NCBI GenBank assembly: GCA_020200235.1
Contig: JAIVJC010000043.1
Location: 1 to 39,705 of the forward strand
Length of the DNA: 39,705 bases
DNA from: Acidobacteriota bacterium
GTDB taxonomy: Bacteria; Acidobacteriota; Blastocatellia; Pyrinomonadales; Pyrinomonadaceae
Direction of reading: 5' to 3'
This document shows, one piece after another, positions 16,932 through 24,604 of the stretch. Each line of letters begins with the position of its first letter. Position 1 is the first letter of the stretch. A model generated the notes under the pieces. The model searched no databases. It was given only the letters and a program-made list of their open reading frames with translations, and was not told where the DNA came from. A program made the translations under genes and the position numbers.

Positions 16932-18662
16932 ATGGACGAGCGGCAGGAAGAGCGCGCGGCTGCGCGTGCGGCGGCTGGCGCGCGGCAGGTCGAGGGCGAC
17001 GCGGCGCGCGCGAACGAGGAGAACGAGTTGGAGGCGGAGCAGGAGTCAGCTGTTAACGCGACGCCCGGCGCGCGCGTCTTAACCCGCATGATCGCCGCCG
17101 CGCTCTCATTCGTCTTCGCCCTCGCGCTCGCCGCGTCCGCGCACGCGCAAGCGTCGGGCGCGAAGCCCGCCTCGGCGACGAAGCTGCCCGCGCCCGACCG
17201 CGTCGTCGCCGAATACCTGAAGGCGGTCGGCGGCAAGAAGCGCCTCCAGTCGATTCAGGACGCGACCTACGAGTGGGGCGTCGAGGGTCAGCCCGAGTCG
17301 AGCGCGCGCACCGCCACGAAAGCGCCTGCGTCCTCGCGCACAGACCTCATCCTCGCAAGCGGCGAGACGAACGAAGCGGCGAACGCGCGCACCGCCTGGG
17401 CGCGCACGCCCGACGGCACGCTCAGCACTCTGACCGACCGCGAGGCTCACGCCGCGCGACTGCGCGCCGCGCTCGACGCCTCCCGCCTCGTCGATTACAA
17501 GAAACAGGACGTGCTCGCGCGCACCGCCGCACTGGAGCAGGCGGCGAATGAACCCGCTTACGTCGTCGAGTTCTCGCGCCGCAACGGGGCGCGCCTGCGC
17601 TACCACTTCGGCGCGTCGTCGAAGCTCCTGCTGCAAATCTCAGACGAGGCGCGCGCTCAGACCACGCGCTTCTCCGACTACCGACCCGCGCAGAACGGCG
17701 CGCTGGAGCCGCACCGCGTCGAGACTGTGGCGCGCGACGGCTCGACCGTCAAACTCGCTTTGCGCGCGGCGCGCTACAACACGGGGCTCGGCGACAATCT
17801 GTTCGAGCCGCCGAGCGACGCCGCGCTGAACGTCGTCGAGCTGATGCGCGAGGTCAGTCGTAACCAGAAGGAGGACGACGAGCGCGTCAGCCAGTACACC
17901 TACACGCGCAAGCAGACCGAGCGCGAGATCAACGACCGGGGCGAGGTCAAGAGGGAGACCGTCAGGGTCTACGAAGTCTACCCGGTGGCGAACGCGGGCG
18001 ACGTGGAGAAGCTCGTCAGCGAGAACGGCGTCGCGCTCACGCCGGAGCGCGCGGCGAAGGAGGAGAAGCGCGTCGCGGAAGAGATCGAGCGGCGCGAGCG
18101 CGAGCGCGATAAGCGCAGGGAGAAGAGGGAGCGCGAGCGCGCCGGGGGCGCGAGGAAGGGCAGGGGCGAGGGCGAAGACGATCCGGGCTTGAGCACCTTC
18201 CTGCGCGTCTGCGAGTTCGTCTCGCCGCGCCGCGAGCGCTTCCGCGACCGCGCGGCAATCGTCTTCGACTTCCGCGCGCGCCCCGGCTACAAGACGCAGA
18301 GCCGCGAGGAGTCGATCGTCAGCAAGCTCGCCGGGGTCGTCTGGATCGACCCGGCGGACAAGCGGATCATGCGGCTCGAAGCGCGTCTCGTCGAGGGCTA
18401 CAAGGTGGCGGGCGGGCTGGTCGCGTCCCTGCGCCCCGGCTCGGCGATGATCTTCGAGCAGACGCGGCTCGCCGACGGCGTCTGGCTCCCTAAGTACGAG
18501 CAGATTAACTTCGCCGCCAAGCTCTTCATCTTCGCCGGCATCCGGCTCGACGCCACGCGCGAGTACAGCAACTACAAACGCTTCACGACGGCGGGCGACG
18601 AAAAGCTCGACGCGCCGAAGACTCCGCCGCCGACACCGCCGCCAGCCCCGGCGCGACACTGA
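16932..18662 (+). CDS. Secreted/membrane protein with paralogue downstream, unknown
   Basis: The 576-residue protein starts at ATG 16932 after a strong GAGGAGGGAA site. Unusually, 52 charged Glu/Ala/Arg residues precede a clear signal-peptide-like segment (MIAAALSFVFALALAASAHA). Either the N-terminus stays cytoplasmic as an anchor or the true start is ATG 17088, which lacks a ribosome-binding site. The N-terminal half resembles a lipoprotein-carrier-type beta domain by eye. The C-terminal half (SQYTYTRKQTEREI, RVYEVYP, RLEARLVEGYKVAGG) is shared with the next gene and is split by a highly charged Arg/Glu helix. Function is unknown; the pair lie 12 bp apart and are likely an operon. Confidence 0.75.
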   Translation: MDERQEERAAARAAAGARQVEGDAARANEENELEAEQESAVNATPGARVLTRMIAAALSFVFALALAASAHAQASGAKPASATKLPAPDRVVAEYLKAVGGKKRLQSIQDATYEWGVEGQPESSARTATKAPASSRTDLILASGETNEAANARTAWARTPDGTLSTLTDREAHAARLRAALDASRLVDYKKQDVLARTAALEQAANEPAYVVEFSRRNGARLRYHFGASSKLLLQISDEARAQTTRFSDYRPAQNGALEPHRVETVARDGSTVKLALRAARYNTGLGDNLFEPPSDAALNVVELMREVSRNQKEDDERVSQYTYTRKQTEREINDRGEVKRETVRVYEVYPVANAGDVEKLVSENGVALTPERAAKEEKRVAEEIERRERERDKRREKRERERAGGARKGRGEGEDDPGLSTFLRVCEFVSPRRERFRDRAAIVFDFRARPGYKTQSREESIVSKLAGVVWIDPADKRIMRLEARLVEGYKVAGGLVASLRPGSAMIFEQTRLADGVWLPKYEQINFAAKLFIFAGIRLDATREYSNYKRFTTAGDEKLDAPKTPPPTPPPAPARH

Positions 18663-18674
18663 AAGGATCGACCG

Positions 18675-19748
18675 ATGAAACCGACCCCCACCCGCAACAT
18701 CCGCCGCCGCCCCGCCGGCGCGACGCTCAAAAGATTTCTGGTTTCCGCCCTCCTCGTCGTCCCCCTCTCAATTAAGGTCAGCACGTCCCTCAACCTCGCG
18801 CGCGGCGTGAGATCGGGCGACGCGCCGCAGGAGACAGAGGCGCGAGCGCCGGTCAACGTCGCGTCGCTCGACATCCCCGCCTTCATCCGCGAGGTCGCGG
18901 CGAGCGAGCGAGCCAACAACAGAAATTTCGCCGACTACACTTACACCGCGAAGACGACCGACCGCGAGACGAAGGACGGCAAGGTCGTCAAAGAAAAAGT
19001 AACGGTCGCGGAGATTTACCCGCAGTACGGCGAGGCCGTCCACAAGGTCATCAGCCGCGACGGCGTGGCGCTCTCGGCGGAGGAGTCGGAGCGGGAGTTC
19101 AGGCGCGCGGTCGAGGGTTTCAAGAAGGGCGAGCAGGAGGCGGCGAAGCGGAGAGCCGAGGCGGCGAAGCAGGCGGAGGGGGCGAAGCAATCGAACGCGC
19201 CCACGCCAGCGCCCGATCCGAAGGCGATCCCCTCGTTCGGACCCAACTGGGGCTTCGGCTTCCGCAGCGGCTTCAGCTCCGGCTCCTTCACGCTCTCGCT
19301 CTACAATTTTTTGCGCGCGGGCGAGTTCAGCGCGCCGCGGCTCGAACGCTTCCGCGGCCGCGACGCCGTCGTCTTAGACTTCCGCCCGCGCGCGGACTAC
19401 GCGCCCGCGTCCGACGCCGTGAAGCCTTACGCCAAACTCGCGGGTCGCATCTGGATCGACGTTGCCGACAGGCAGATCATGCGCGTCGAAGCGCGACCCG
19501 TCCCCGAAGCCTTGAAGAAGGGCGACGCGCCGGCCGCGTCGAACGCCGAGCCGTGGATCGTCATCGAGCAGACGCGCCTGCCCGACGGCCGCTGGAAGGA
19601 GAGCCACATCCGCCTCAACACGACCGCCGACAAGTCCGTCTTCAACGGCGTCGAGCGCGACCACACGGAAGAGATGACCGACTTCCGCAAGTTCAGCGCA
19701 GACGCAGAGGGTAAGGTTGACGCGACCAAGCCGCCGGACAAGCCGTGA
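18675..19748 (+). CDS. Secreted protein, paralogue of upstream gene
   Basis: The 357-residue protein has a signal-like segment at about residues 19-36. It corresponds to the C-terminal domain of the protein just upstream: ADYTYTAKTTDRETKDGK, then EIYPQYGEAVHKVISRDGVAL, a charged Ala/Lys/Glu linker, FLRAGEFSAPRLERFRGRDAVV, and a closing WIDVADRQIMRVEARPVPE segment. The arrangement suggests tandem duplication. The cell role is unknown; it is probably extracytoplasmic. A heptamer array begins 7 bp after the stop. Confidence 0.8.
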   Translation: MKPTPTRNIRRRPAGATLKRFLVSALLVVPLSIKVSTSLNLARGVRSGDAPQETEARAPVNVASLDIPAFIREVAASERANNRNFADYTYTAKTTDRETKDGKVVKEKVTVAEIYPQYGEAVHKVISRDGVALSAEESEREFRRAVEGFKKGEQEAAKRRAEAAKQAEGAKQSNAPTPAPDPKAIPSFGPNWGFGFRSGFSSGSFTLSLYNFLRAGEFSAPRLERFRGRDAVVLDFRPRADYAPASDAVKPYAKLAGRIWIDVADRQIMRVEARPVPEALKKGDAPAASNAEPWIVIEQTRLPDGRWKESHIRLNTTADKSVFNGVERDHTEEMTDFRKFSADAEGKVDATKPPDKP

Positions 19749-19754
19749 ACAGCT

Positions 19755-19796
19755 GTTAGCTGTTAGCTATTAGCTATTAGCTGTTAGCTATTAGCC
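19755..19796. repeat. Tandem heptamer array (RTTAGCY x 6)
   Basis: Six head-to-tail 7-mers alternate GTTAGCT and ATTAGCT, the last ending in C. Unlike the other arrays it has no complementary arm nearby. Confidence 0.85.
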
Positions 19797-19823
19797 AGTC
19801 GTGCCGTCTTGGACTATTAACGG

Positions 19824-19844
19824 TTCACGATTTACGATTCACGT
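19824..19844. repeat. Tandem heptamer array (TTYACGW x 3)
   Basis: Three 7-mers (TTCACGA, TTTACGA, TTCACGT) end 2 bp before the trmFO ATG, in the place where a ribosome-binding site would be expected. No Shine-Dalgarno sequence is visible for that gene. Confidence 0.7.
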
Positions 19845-19846
19845 TA

Positions 19847-21628
19847 ATGAATGAGATCGTGATCATCGGCGGCGGGTTCGCGGGGGTCGAGGCGGCGTGG
19901 CAGGCGGCGGAAGCGGGGGCGCGTGTCGCGCTCTACGAGATGCGCCCGTTGAAGAGCACGCCCGCGCACCGCACGGACAAACTCGGCGAGATCGTCTGCT
20001 CGAACTCGCTCAAGTCCGACGAGCCGGGCACGGCTCCGTACCTGTTGAAGGAAGAGCTGCGGCGCGGGCGCTCGTTGGTGATGGAAGTCGCAGCCGAGAC
20101 GCGCGTGCCCGCGGGCGCGGCGCTCGCGGTCGACCGGCACCGCTTCGCGGAGTCGATCACGCAGCGGATCGAAGCGCACCCGCGCATCCGCCTCGTCCGC
20201 GAGGAGATGACGCGCGTGCCCGAAGACGCGATCACCGTCATCGCCGCGGGTCCCTTGTGTTCCGACGCGTTAGCCTCCGAGATCATTCGCCTCACCGGCG
20301 ACGATCAGCTCTACTTCTACGACGCCATCGCGCCCATCGTCGCCGCCGACTCGGTCGATCGGTCGATCGCCTTTCGCGCCGCCCGCTACGGCAAGGGCGG
20401 CGACGACTACCTGAACTGCCCGATGAACGAGGAGGAGTACCGCGCGTTTTACGAGGCTCTGACGACGGCGCAGGGCGTCCCGCTCCAGCGTTTCGAGGAG
20501 ACGCGCTGGTTCGAGTCGTGCCTGCCGATCGAGGAGATGGCGCGGCGCGGCTACGACACGCTGCGCTTCGGCCCGATGAAGCCCGTCGGTCTTCCCGATC
20601 CGCGCACCGGCAGGGAGCCCTTCGCGGCGGTGCAACTGCGCCAGGAAAACTTGATGGCTGACGCCTACAACCTCGTCGGCTTCCAGAACCATCTACGTTA
20701 CGGCGAACAGGCGCGGGTGCTGAGATTAATCCCCGGACTCGAACGGGCAGAGTTCTTGCAGTACGGGCAGATTCATCGTAATACTTATATCAGAGCGCCG
20801 CGCGTGCTCGCCGCAACTTTGCAGATGCGCGAGCGACCGCGGGTCTTTTTCGCGGGGCAGATCAGCGGGGTCGAGGGCTACGTCGAGTCGGTCGCGACCG
20901 GCTGGCTCGCAGGGGTGAACGCGGCGCGGCTCGCGACGGAGCGCGGGCTCGTCACGGCTCCTTCGAAGACGGCGACGGGCGCGCTCGCGCGCTACGTCTC
21001 GCAGGCGGAGACGGACAACTACCAGCCCGTCAACATCACCTTCGCCCTGCTCGAACCCCTGCCCGAAGAGGATCGCAGGCGCGTCAGGCGCAGTCGGGGC
21101 GGCAGCGGCCCGCGCCGCAAGCATCGCCCTCGCCCGCCGCGCAGCGCCCGCGCCGCACGAACCCTGCGACGCAGACCGACGCGCCGCCCGGTCAACCCTC
21201 GTCGCCCTCCGCGCCGAGCCGCACCGGCGAAACCAATCAGGGCGCGCCCGCAACATCTTCGTCCGCGGACAAGTCTGCGACGGCGGACGCGCCGGTCGAG
21301 GTCGAGGACGACGAGGTCTACAAAGTTAATTCAAACCTCGTGCCCGTCTCGGCGAACGCGACGGACGCGGCGGGGCGCGCCGTCACCGATCTCAAACTCG
21401 AAGACTTCGAGCTGCGCGTGGACGGTCAGCCAAAGCCGATCAGCGATCTCTCGCACTCGGAGACGCCCGTCAGGATCGCGCTGCTGTTCGACAACAGCTC
21501 CAGCATCCGCCCGACGCGCGAGCTCGAGAAGCAGGCGGCGATCCACTTCTTCCGCAGCGTCCTGCGCCCCGTCGATCAAGCCGCCATCTTCTCCATCGAG
21601 ACGATCCCGCAACTCTCGCACCCGCTGA
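19847..21628 (+). CDS. trmFO: TrmFO tRNA (uracil-54-C5) methyltransferase, 3' end altered
   Basis: TrmFO uses FAD and methylene-tetrahydrofolate to make ribothymidine at position 54 of tRNA. The protein has the FAD motif IVIIGGGFAG, VCSNSLKSDE (catalytic Cys51), a second conserved Cys in WFESCLPIE, and GQISGVEGYVES. Similarity continues through NYQPVNITFALLEPLPEED and stops near 21085, about residue 412, before the usual C-terminal helix. The rest of the open frame (to 21628, mostly Arg/Ser/Thr) is an alternative frame of the next gene, not TrmFO sequence. The C-terminus is therefore probably missing, through a deletion that also removed the next gene's start. Heptamer repeats lie where the ribosome-binding site should be. 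Confidence 0.85.
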   Translation: MNEIVIIGGGFAGVEAAWQAAEAGARVALYEMRPLKSTPAHRTDKLGEIVCSNSLKSDEPGTAPYLLKEELRRGRSLVMEVAAETRVPAGAALAVDRHRFAESITQRIEAHPRIRLVREEMTRVPEDAITVIAAGPLCSDALASEIIRLTGDDQLYFYDAIAPIVAADSVDRSIAFRAARYGKGGDDYLNCPMNEEEYRAFYEALTTAQGVPLQRFEETRWFESCLPIEEMARRGYDTLRFGPMKPVGLPDPRTGREPFAAVQLRQENLMADAYNLVGFQNHLRYGEQARVLRLIPGLERAEFLQYGQIHRNTYIRAPRVLAATLQMRERPRVFFAGQISGVEGYVESVATGWLAGVNAARLATERGLVTAPSKTATGALARYVSQAETDNYQPVNITFALLEPLPEEDRRRVRRSRGGSGPRRKHRPRPPRSARAARTLRRRPTRRPVNPRRPPRRAAPAKPIRARPQHLRPRTSLRRRTRRSRSRTTRSTKLIQTSCPSRRTRRTRRGAPSPISNSKTSSCAWTVSQSRSAISRTRRRPSGSRCCSTTAPASARRASSRSRRRSTSSAASCAPSIKPPSSPSRRSRNSRTR

Positions 21629-22953
21629 CGAACGACGTGGCTCGACTCGCGCGCACCATCGAGCGCTTCGGCGACGTGCAGGAGTCTTCGACGCCGCTCT
21701 TCGACACCATCGTGATGGCGGCGGAATACCTCAGACCGCAGCCCGGCCGCAAGGTCTTGATCATCGTCTCGGACGGCGTGGAGACGACGAGCAACCTGCA
21801 GGATTACGGCGAGATGGTGAGGCGCGTGCTGGCGAGCGACTGTCAGGTCTTCGTCATCCAGCCGGGCTTGAGCGAGAACGCCAACCTGCGCGATCTGATC
21901 GCCGAGCGCAGGATGCAGGACCTGTCGTCCTACACGGGCGGCTTCGTCTTCGTCCCCAAAGTCTCGAACGATCTGGAAGTCGCCTTCACGCAGATCGCCG
22001 CCGACCTCGCGCAGCAGTACGTCCTCAGCTACTACCCGACCGACGACGGTCGCGACGGGCGCTTCCGCGTCATCACGCTCAGGGTCGCGACGCGCCCGAA
22101 CGTGCGCGTGCGCGCGCGCCGCGGCTACTACCCTCGCCGCCGCGACAACCTCTCGTCGCTCCAACAAAATCTCTACACGGACGCGGCCGCGTCGAAGCCC
22201 GACGCGATCTCGGACCCCGCCTTCGTCTCCAGTCAGTCGCGAGCGCCGATGCGCGACGTCTCGTCGAACGGCGCGCGGGCGGCGGCGGGCACGAAGCCGG
22301 ACGCCGCGACTCCGCCCTCAAACGTCAACGCCCCCTCGCGCGGCAGCAAGAACCTCGACCCGGACGCGGGCTCCCCGCAAGGCGACGACGCGGCGAGGAA
22401 CACGCGCCCCGTCGTCAGACTCGCCCCGCCAGACCCTGCGCGCAACGCGGGCGACGTTCCCCCGGCGGGTGCCGCCGACAACTCGCCGCCCGCGAGGGGC
22501 GCGACCGCGGACAGACCGCCCGACGCGAAAGCAGCCGCGGCGACGACGAACGCGCCCGCAAAGACCGCCGCCGACGCGAACGCGAAGGAGTCTCAGCCTG
22601 TTCAGTCGCGGCAGCCCGCCGCGCCGCAGCCACAACCTTCAACGTCGCCGCAGACGAGTGAGTCGCCGCAGAAGCTCGTCGTGGCGGGCGGGGTGCTCAA
22701 CAGTCGCGCGAAGAGTCTGCCCGTCCCCGTCTACCCGGAGACGGCGCGGAAGATGCGCGTGGCGGGGACGGTGGTCGTCGCGGTGACGGTTGACGAGAGT
22801 GGTAGAGTGTTGGAGGCGAGGGCGGCGAGCGGTCCGGCGATGCTGCGGCAGGCGGCGGTGGACGCCGCGCGGCGAGCTCTCTTCCAGCCGCCGCTCGTCG
22901 GGGGGCAGCCGGCGCGTCTGACCGGCGTCATCAACTACACGTTCACGCTCTGA
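21340..22953 (+). CDS. VWFA-related (acidobacterial) protein with C-terminal TonB domain, start missing
   Basis: The product has a von Willebrand A-like domain of the type known from Acidobacteria ([36 protein letters not shown]), then a Pro/Ala-rich linker of about 150 residues. The C-terminal TonB-like domain is [25 protein letters not shown]...INYTFTL. Such proteins are secreted. The first usable start, GTG 21340, lies inside the conserved NSNLVPVS strand. The same frame is coding-like upstream to about 21085 (Pro/Ser/Thr-rich, then EVEDDEVYKVNSN). No start codon or signal peptide occurs there; the frame merges into trmFO. The 5' end is probably deleted. Confidence 0.75.
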   Translation: MPVSANATDAAGRAVTDLKLEDFELRVDGQPKPISDLSHSETPVRIALLFDNSSSIRPTRELEKQAAIHFFRSVLRPVDQAAIFSIETIPQLSHPLTNDVARLARTIERFGDVQESSTPLFDTIVMAAEYLRPQPGRKVLIIVSDGVETTSNLQDYGEMVRRVLASDCQVFVIQPGLSENANLRDLIAERRMQDLSSYTGGFVFVPKVSNDLEVAFTQIAADLAQQYVLSYYPTDDGRDGRFRVITLRVATRPNVRVRARRGYYPRRRDNLSSLQQNLYTDAAASKPDAISDPAFVSSQSRAPMRDVSSNGARAAAGTKPDAATPPSNVNAPSRGSKNLDPDAGSPQGDDAARNTRPVVRLAPPDPARNAGDVPPAGAADNSPPARGATADRPPDAKAAAATTNAPAKTAADANAKESQPVQSRQPAAPQPQPSTSPQTSESPQKLVVAGGVLNSRAKSLPVPVYPETARKMRVAGTVVVAVTVDESGRVLEARAASGPAMLRQAAVDAARRALFQPPLVGGQPARLTGVINYTFTL

Positions 22954-22966
22954 GCCGAAGGCGAAG

Positions 22967-23884
22967 ATGGAACAGCTACTCGAACAGTTCTTCGAGCACC
23001 TGCGCTACGAGCGCAACGCGAGCGAGCACACGCTGCGCAACTACCGGATCGATCTCTCACAGTTCCACGACCACCTCGCGCCACCCGACCCCGACACGGG
23101 CGCGCGCCGCCATTTCGACATCCGGCAGATCGATCACATCACGATCCGCGAGTGGATGTCAGCGCTGCACGACGCGAAGAAGAAGTCGTCGATCGCGCGC
23201 AAGGTCGCCTCCTTACGCACCTTCTTCCAGTTCCTCCTGCGCGAGGGCGTCGTCGAGTCCAACCCGGCGAAGCTGGTCGCCACGCCGCGCCTCGAAAAGA
23301 ACCTGCCCTCGCACCTCTCGGTCGAGGAGATGGTGCGCTTCATCGAGACGCCAGACGTGACGACCGATCTCGGCAAGCGCGACCGCGCCATCCTCGAAAT
23401 GCTCTACGGCACGGGGATGCGCGTCTCGGAGCTGACGAAGCTGAACGTGCGCGACGTTGACTTGAGGGAGCGGATGGCGCGCGTGATGGGCAAGCGGCGC
23501 AAGCAGCGCATCGTGCCGTTCACGGAGCCGGCGGGCGAGGCGCTCGTGCAGTACCTGCTGGTGCGCGACAACTTCCTCCACCGCGCCCCCGCCACCGAGC
23601 GCGACGATCAGGCGCTCTTCCTCAACTACCAGGGCACGCGCATCACCACGCGCTCGGTCGGTCGGATGGTCGACAAGTACATCTCGGAATGCGCGGGCAT
23701 CCACGACATCAGCCCGCACTCCCTGCGCCACTCCTTCGCCACGCACCTCCTGGATAACGGCGCAGACCTCCGGCACATCCAGGAGCTGCTCGGCCACGCG
23801 CGCATCTCCACCACCCAAATCTACACACACGTCTCGATGGAAAGACTGATCGAGGTCTACGAGCGCACGCACCCCAAAGCCTGA
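22967..23884 (+). CDS. xerC: Xer-type tyrosine recombinase
   Basis: The 305-residue recombinase resolves chromosome dimers at dif. An N-terminal SAM-like core-binding domain ([18 protein letters not shown]) precedes the catalytic domain with GTGMRVSEL (Arg), the [12 protein letters not shown] strand (Lys), HSLRHSFAT (His, Arg), LLGHARIS (His) and QIYTHVS (nucleophilic Tyr). All the catalytic residues of the family are present. XerC is preferred over XerD because trmFO-xerC is a common neighbourhood in bacteria; here the VWFA gene sits between them. Confidence 0.9.
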   Translation: MEQLLEQFFEHLRYERNASEHTLRNYRIDLSQFHDHLAPPDPDTGARRHFDIRQIDHITIREWMSALHDAKKKSSIARKVASLRTFFQFLLREGVVESNPAKLVATPRLEKNLPSHLSVEEMVRFIETPDVTTDLGKRDRAILEMLYGTGMRVSELTKLNVRDVDLRERMARVMGKRRKQRIVPFTEPAGEALVQYLLVRDNFLHRAPATERDDQALFLNYQGTRITTRSVGRMVDKYISECAGIHDISPHSLRHSFATHLLDNGADLRHIQELLGHARISTTQIYTHVSMERLIEVYERTHPKA

Positions 23885-23886
23885 CG

Positions 23887-23965
23887 ATTTCGGAATGCGG
23901 ATTTCGGAATGCGGATTAAAAGATCAACGTCTTCAATCCGCAATCCGAAATCCGCATTCCGAAAT
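23887..23965. repeat. Inverted heptamer repeat (GGAATGC/GGATTTC type)
   Basis: About 31-bp arms (starting ATTTCGGAATGCGG, ending with its complement) differ at one or two bases around a short loop. The arms have period 7. It fills the gap between convergent xerC (stop 23884) and the DksA-like gene (stop 23969), a natural place for a two-way terminator. Confidence 0.85.
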
Positions 23966-23968
23966 TCA

Positions 23969-24349
23969 TCAGAGCGTCGCGATGTCCGCGTCGAGACCCT
24001 GGCGGGTTTCCGCCTCGGATTGGCAGGCGGCGTCGAAGCGTGCTGAGGGGATGGCTTCGAGGCGGCGCTCGTCGATGGGCTTGCCGCAGCGCTCGCAGTT
24101 GCCGTAGGTGCCTTCGTCCATGCGGCGCAGCGCCTCGTCGATGTCGGCGACGGTCTGCGACTCGCGCTCGCCGAGGCGGAAGGCGAGCTCCCGATTCACG
24201 TCCTGGAGCGACATGTCGACGCTGTCCTTCACGCCGTCGTCCGCGTTCATCTCCCGCGCCTCCTCCTGCTTGTCGCGCACCTGCCCGTCGTGCTGGCGCA
24301 ACTGCTCTTCGAGCAGGCTGCGAAAGTGCTTGAGTCTCTCTTTGTTCAT
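23969..24349 (-). CDS. DksA/TraR-family zinc-finger protein
   Basis: The 126-residue protein has a coiled-coil N-terminal part (RLKHFRSLLEEQLRQHDGQ) and a C-terminal finger, as in DksA, which binds the RNA polymerase secondary channel and modulates rRNA and stringent-response promoters. The finger reads CERC, then after the usual spacing DAAC, so the third zinc ligand is Asp rather than Cys. Some DksA paralogues also lack Cys ligands, so zinc binding is uncertain. The length is shorter than E. coli DksA (151). A perfect TATAAT lies about 85 bp upstream. Confidence 0.85.
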   Translation of the reverse strand: MNKERLKHFRSLLEEQLRQHDGQVRDKQEEAREMNADDGVKDSVDMSLQDVNRELAFRLGERESQTVADIDEALRRMDEGTYGNCERCGKPIDERRLEAIPSARFDAACQSEAETRQGLDADIATL

Positions 24350-24435
24350 CGCTGGTACGGTAGCCCCCTGAAAAATGTCCGCGCGTGAGCGTGCGAAGCC
24401 CCGTGCGGTTCATACCCCTATATCCGAGTGGGCGG

Positions 24436-24464
24436 ATTATAACCCGGCGGGGCGCTCTTGGCGA
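24436..24464 (-). promoter_or_regulatory. Possible promoter of the DksA-like gene
   Basis: On the minus strand TATAAT (24441-24436) is a perfect -10. The element 17 bp upstream, TCGCCA, is a weak -35. The implied leader is about 80 bases. Confidence 0.4.
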
Positions 24465-24479
24465 CTCGCTTCGGAGCCG

Positions 24480-24519
24480 AAAAAAGCGTGCGACAGACCC
24501 TGAGGCTGCCGCACGCTTC
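24480..24519 (-). terminator. Intrinsic terminator of the TonB-receptor gene
   Basis: On the minus strand AAGCGTGCG (24519-24511) pairs with CGCACGCTT (24493-24485) and is followed by further Ts (24484-24480). It lies about 85 bp after the receptor stop. Confidence 0.85.
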
Positions 24520-24604
24520 TCCCGAAAGGGCTCTCGCAACGTCCGACTCCGTCAGACCGGGGTGCGGCTTTTGCGCGAACATGCCCGCGGCGGCGCGAGC
24601 GCGC

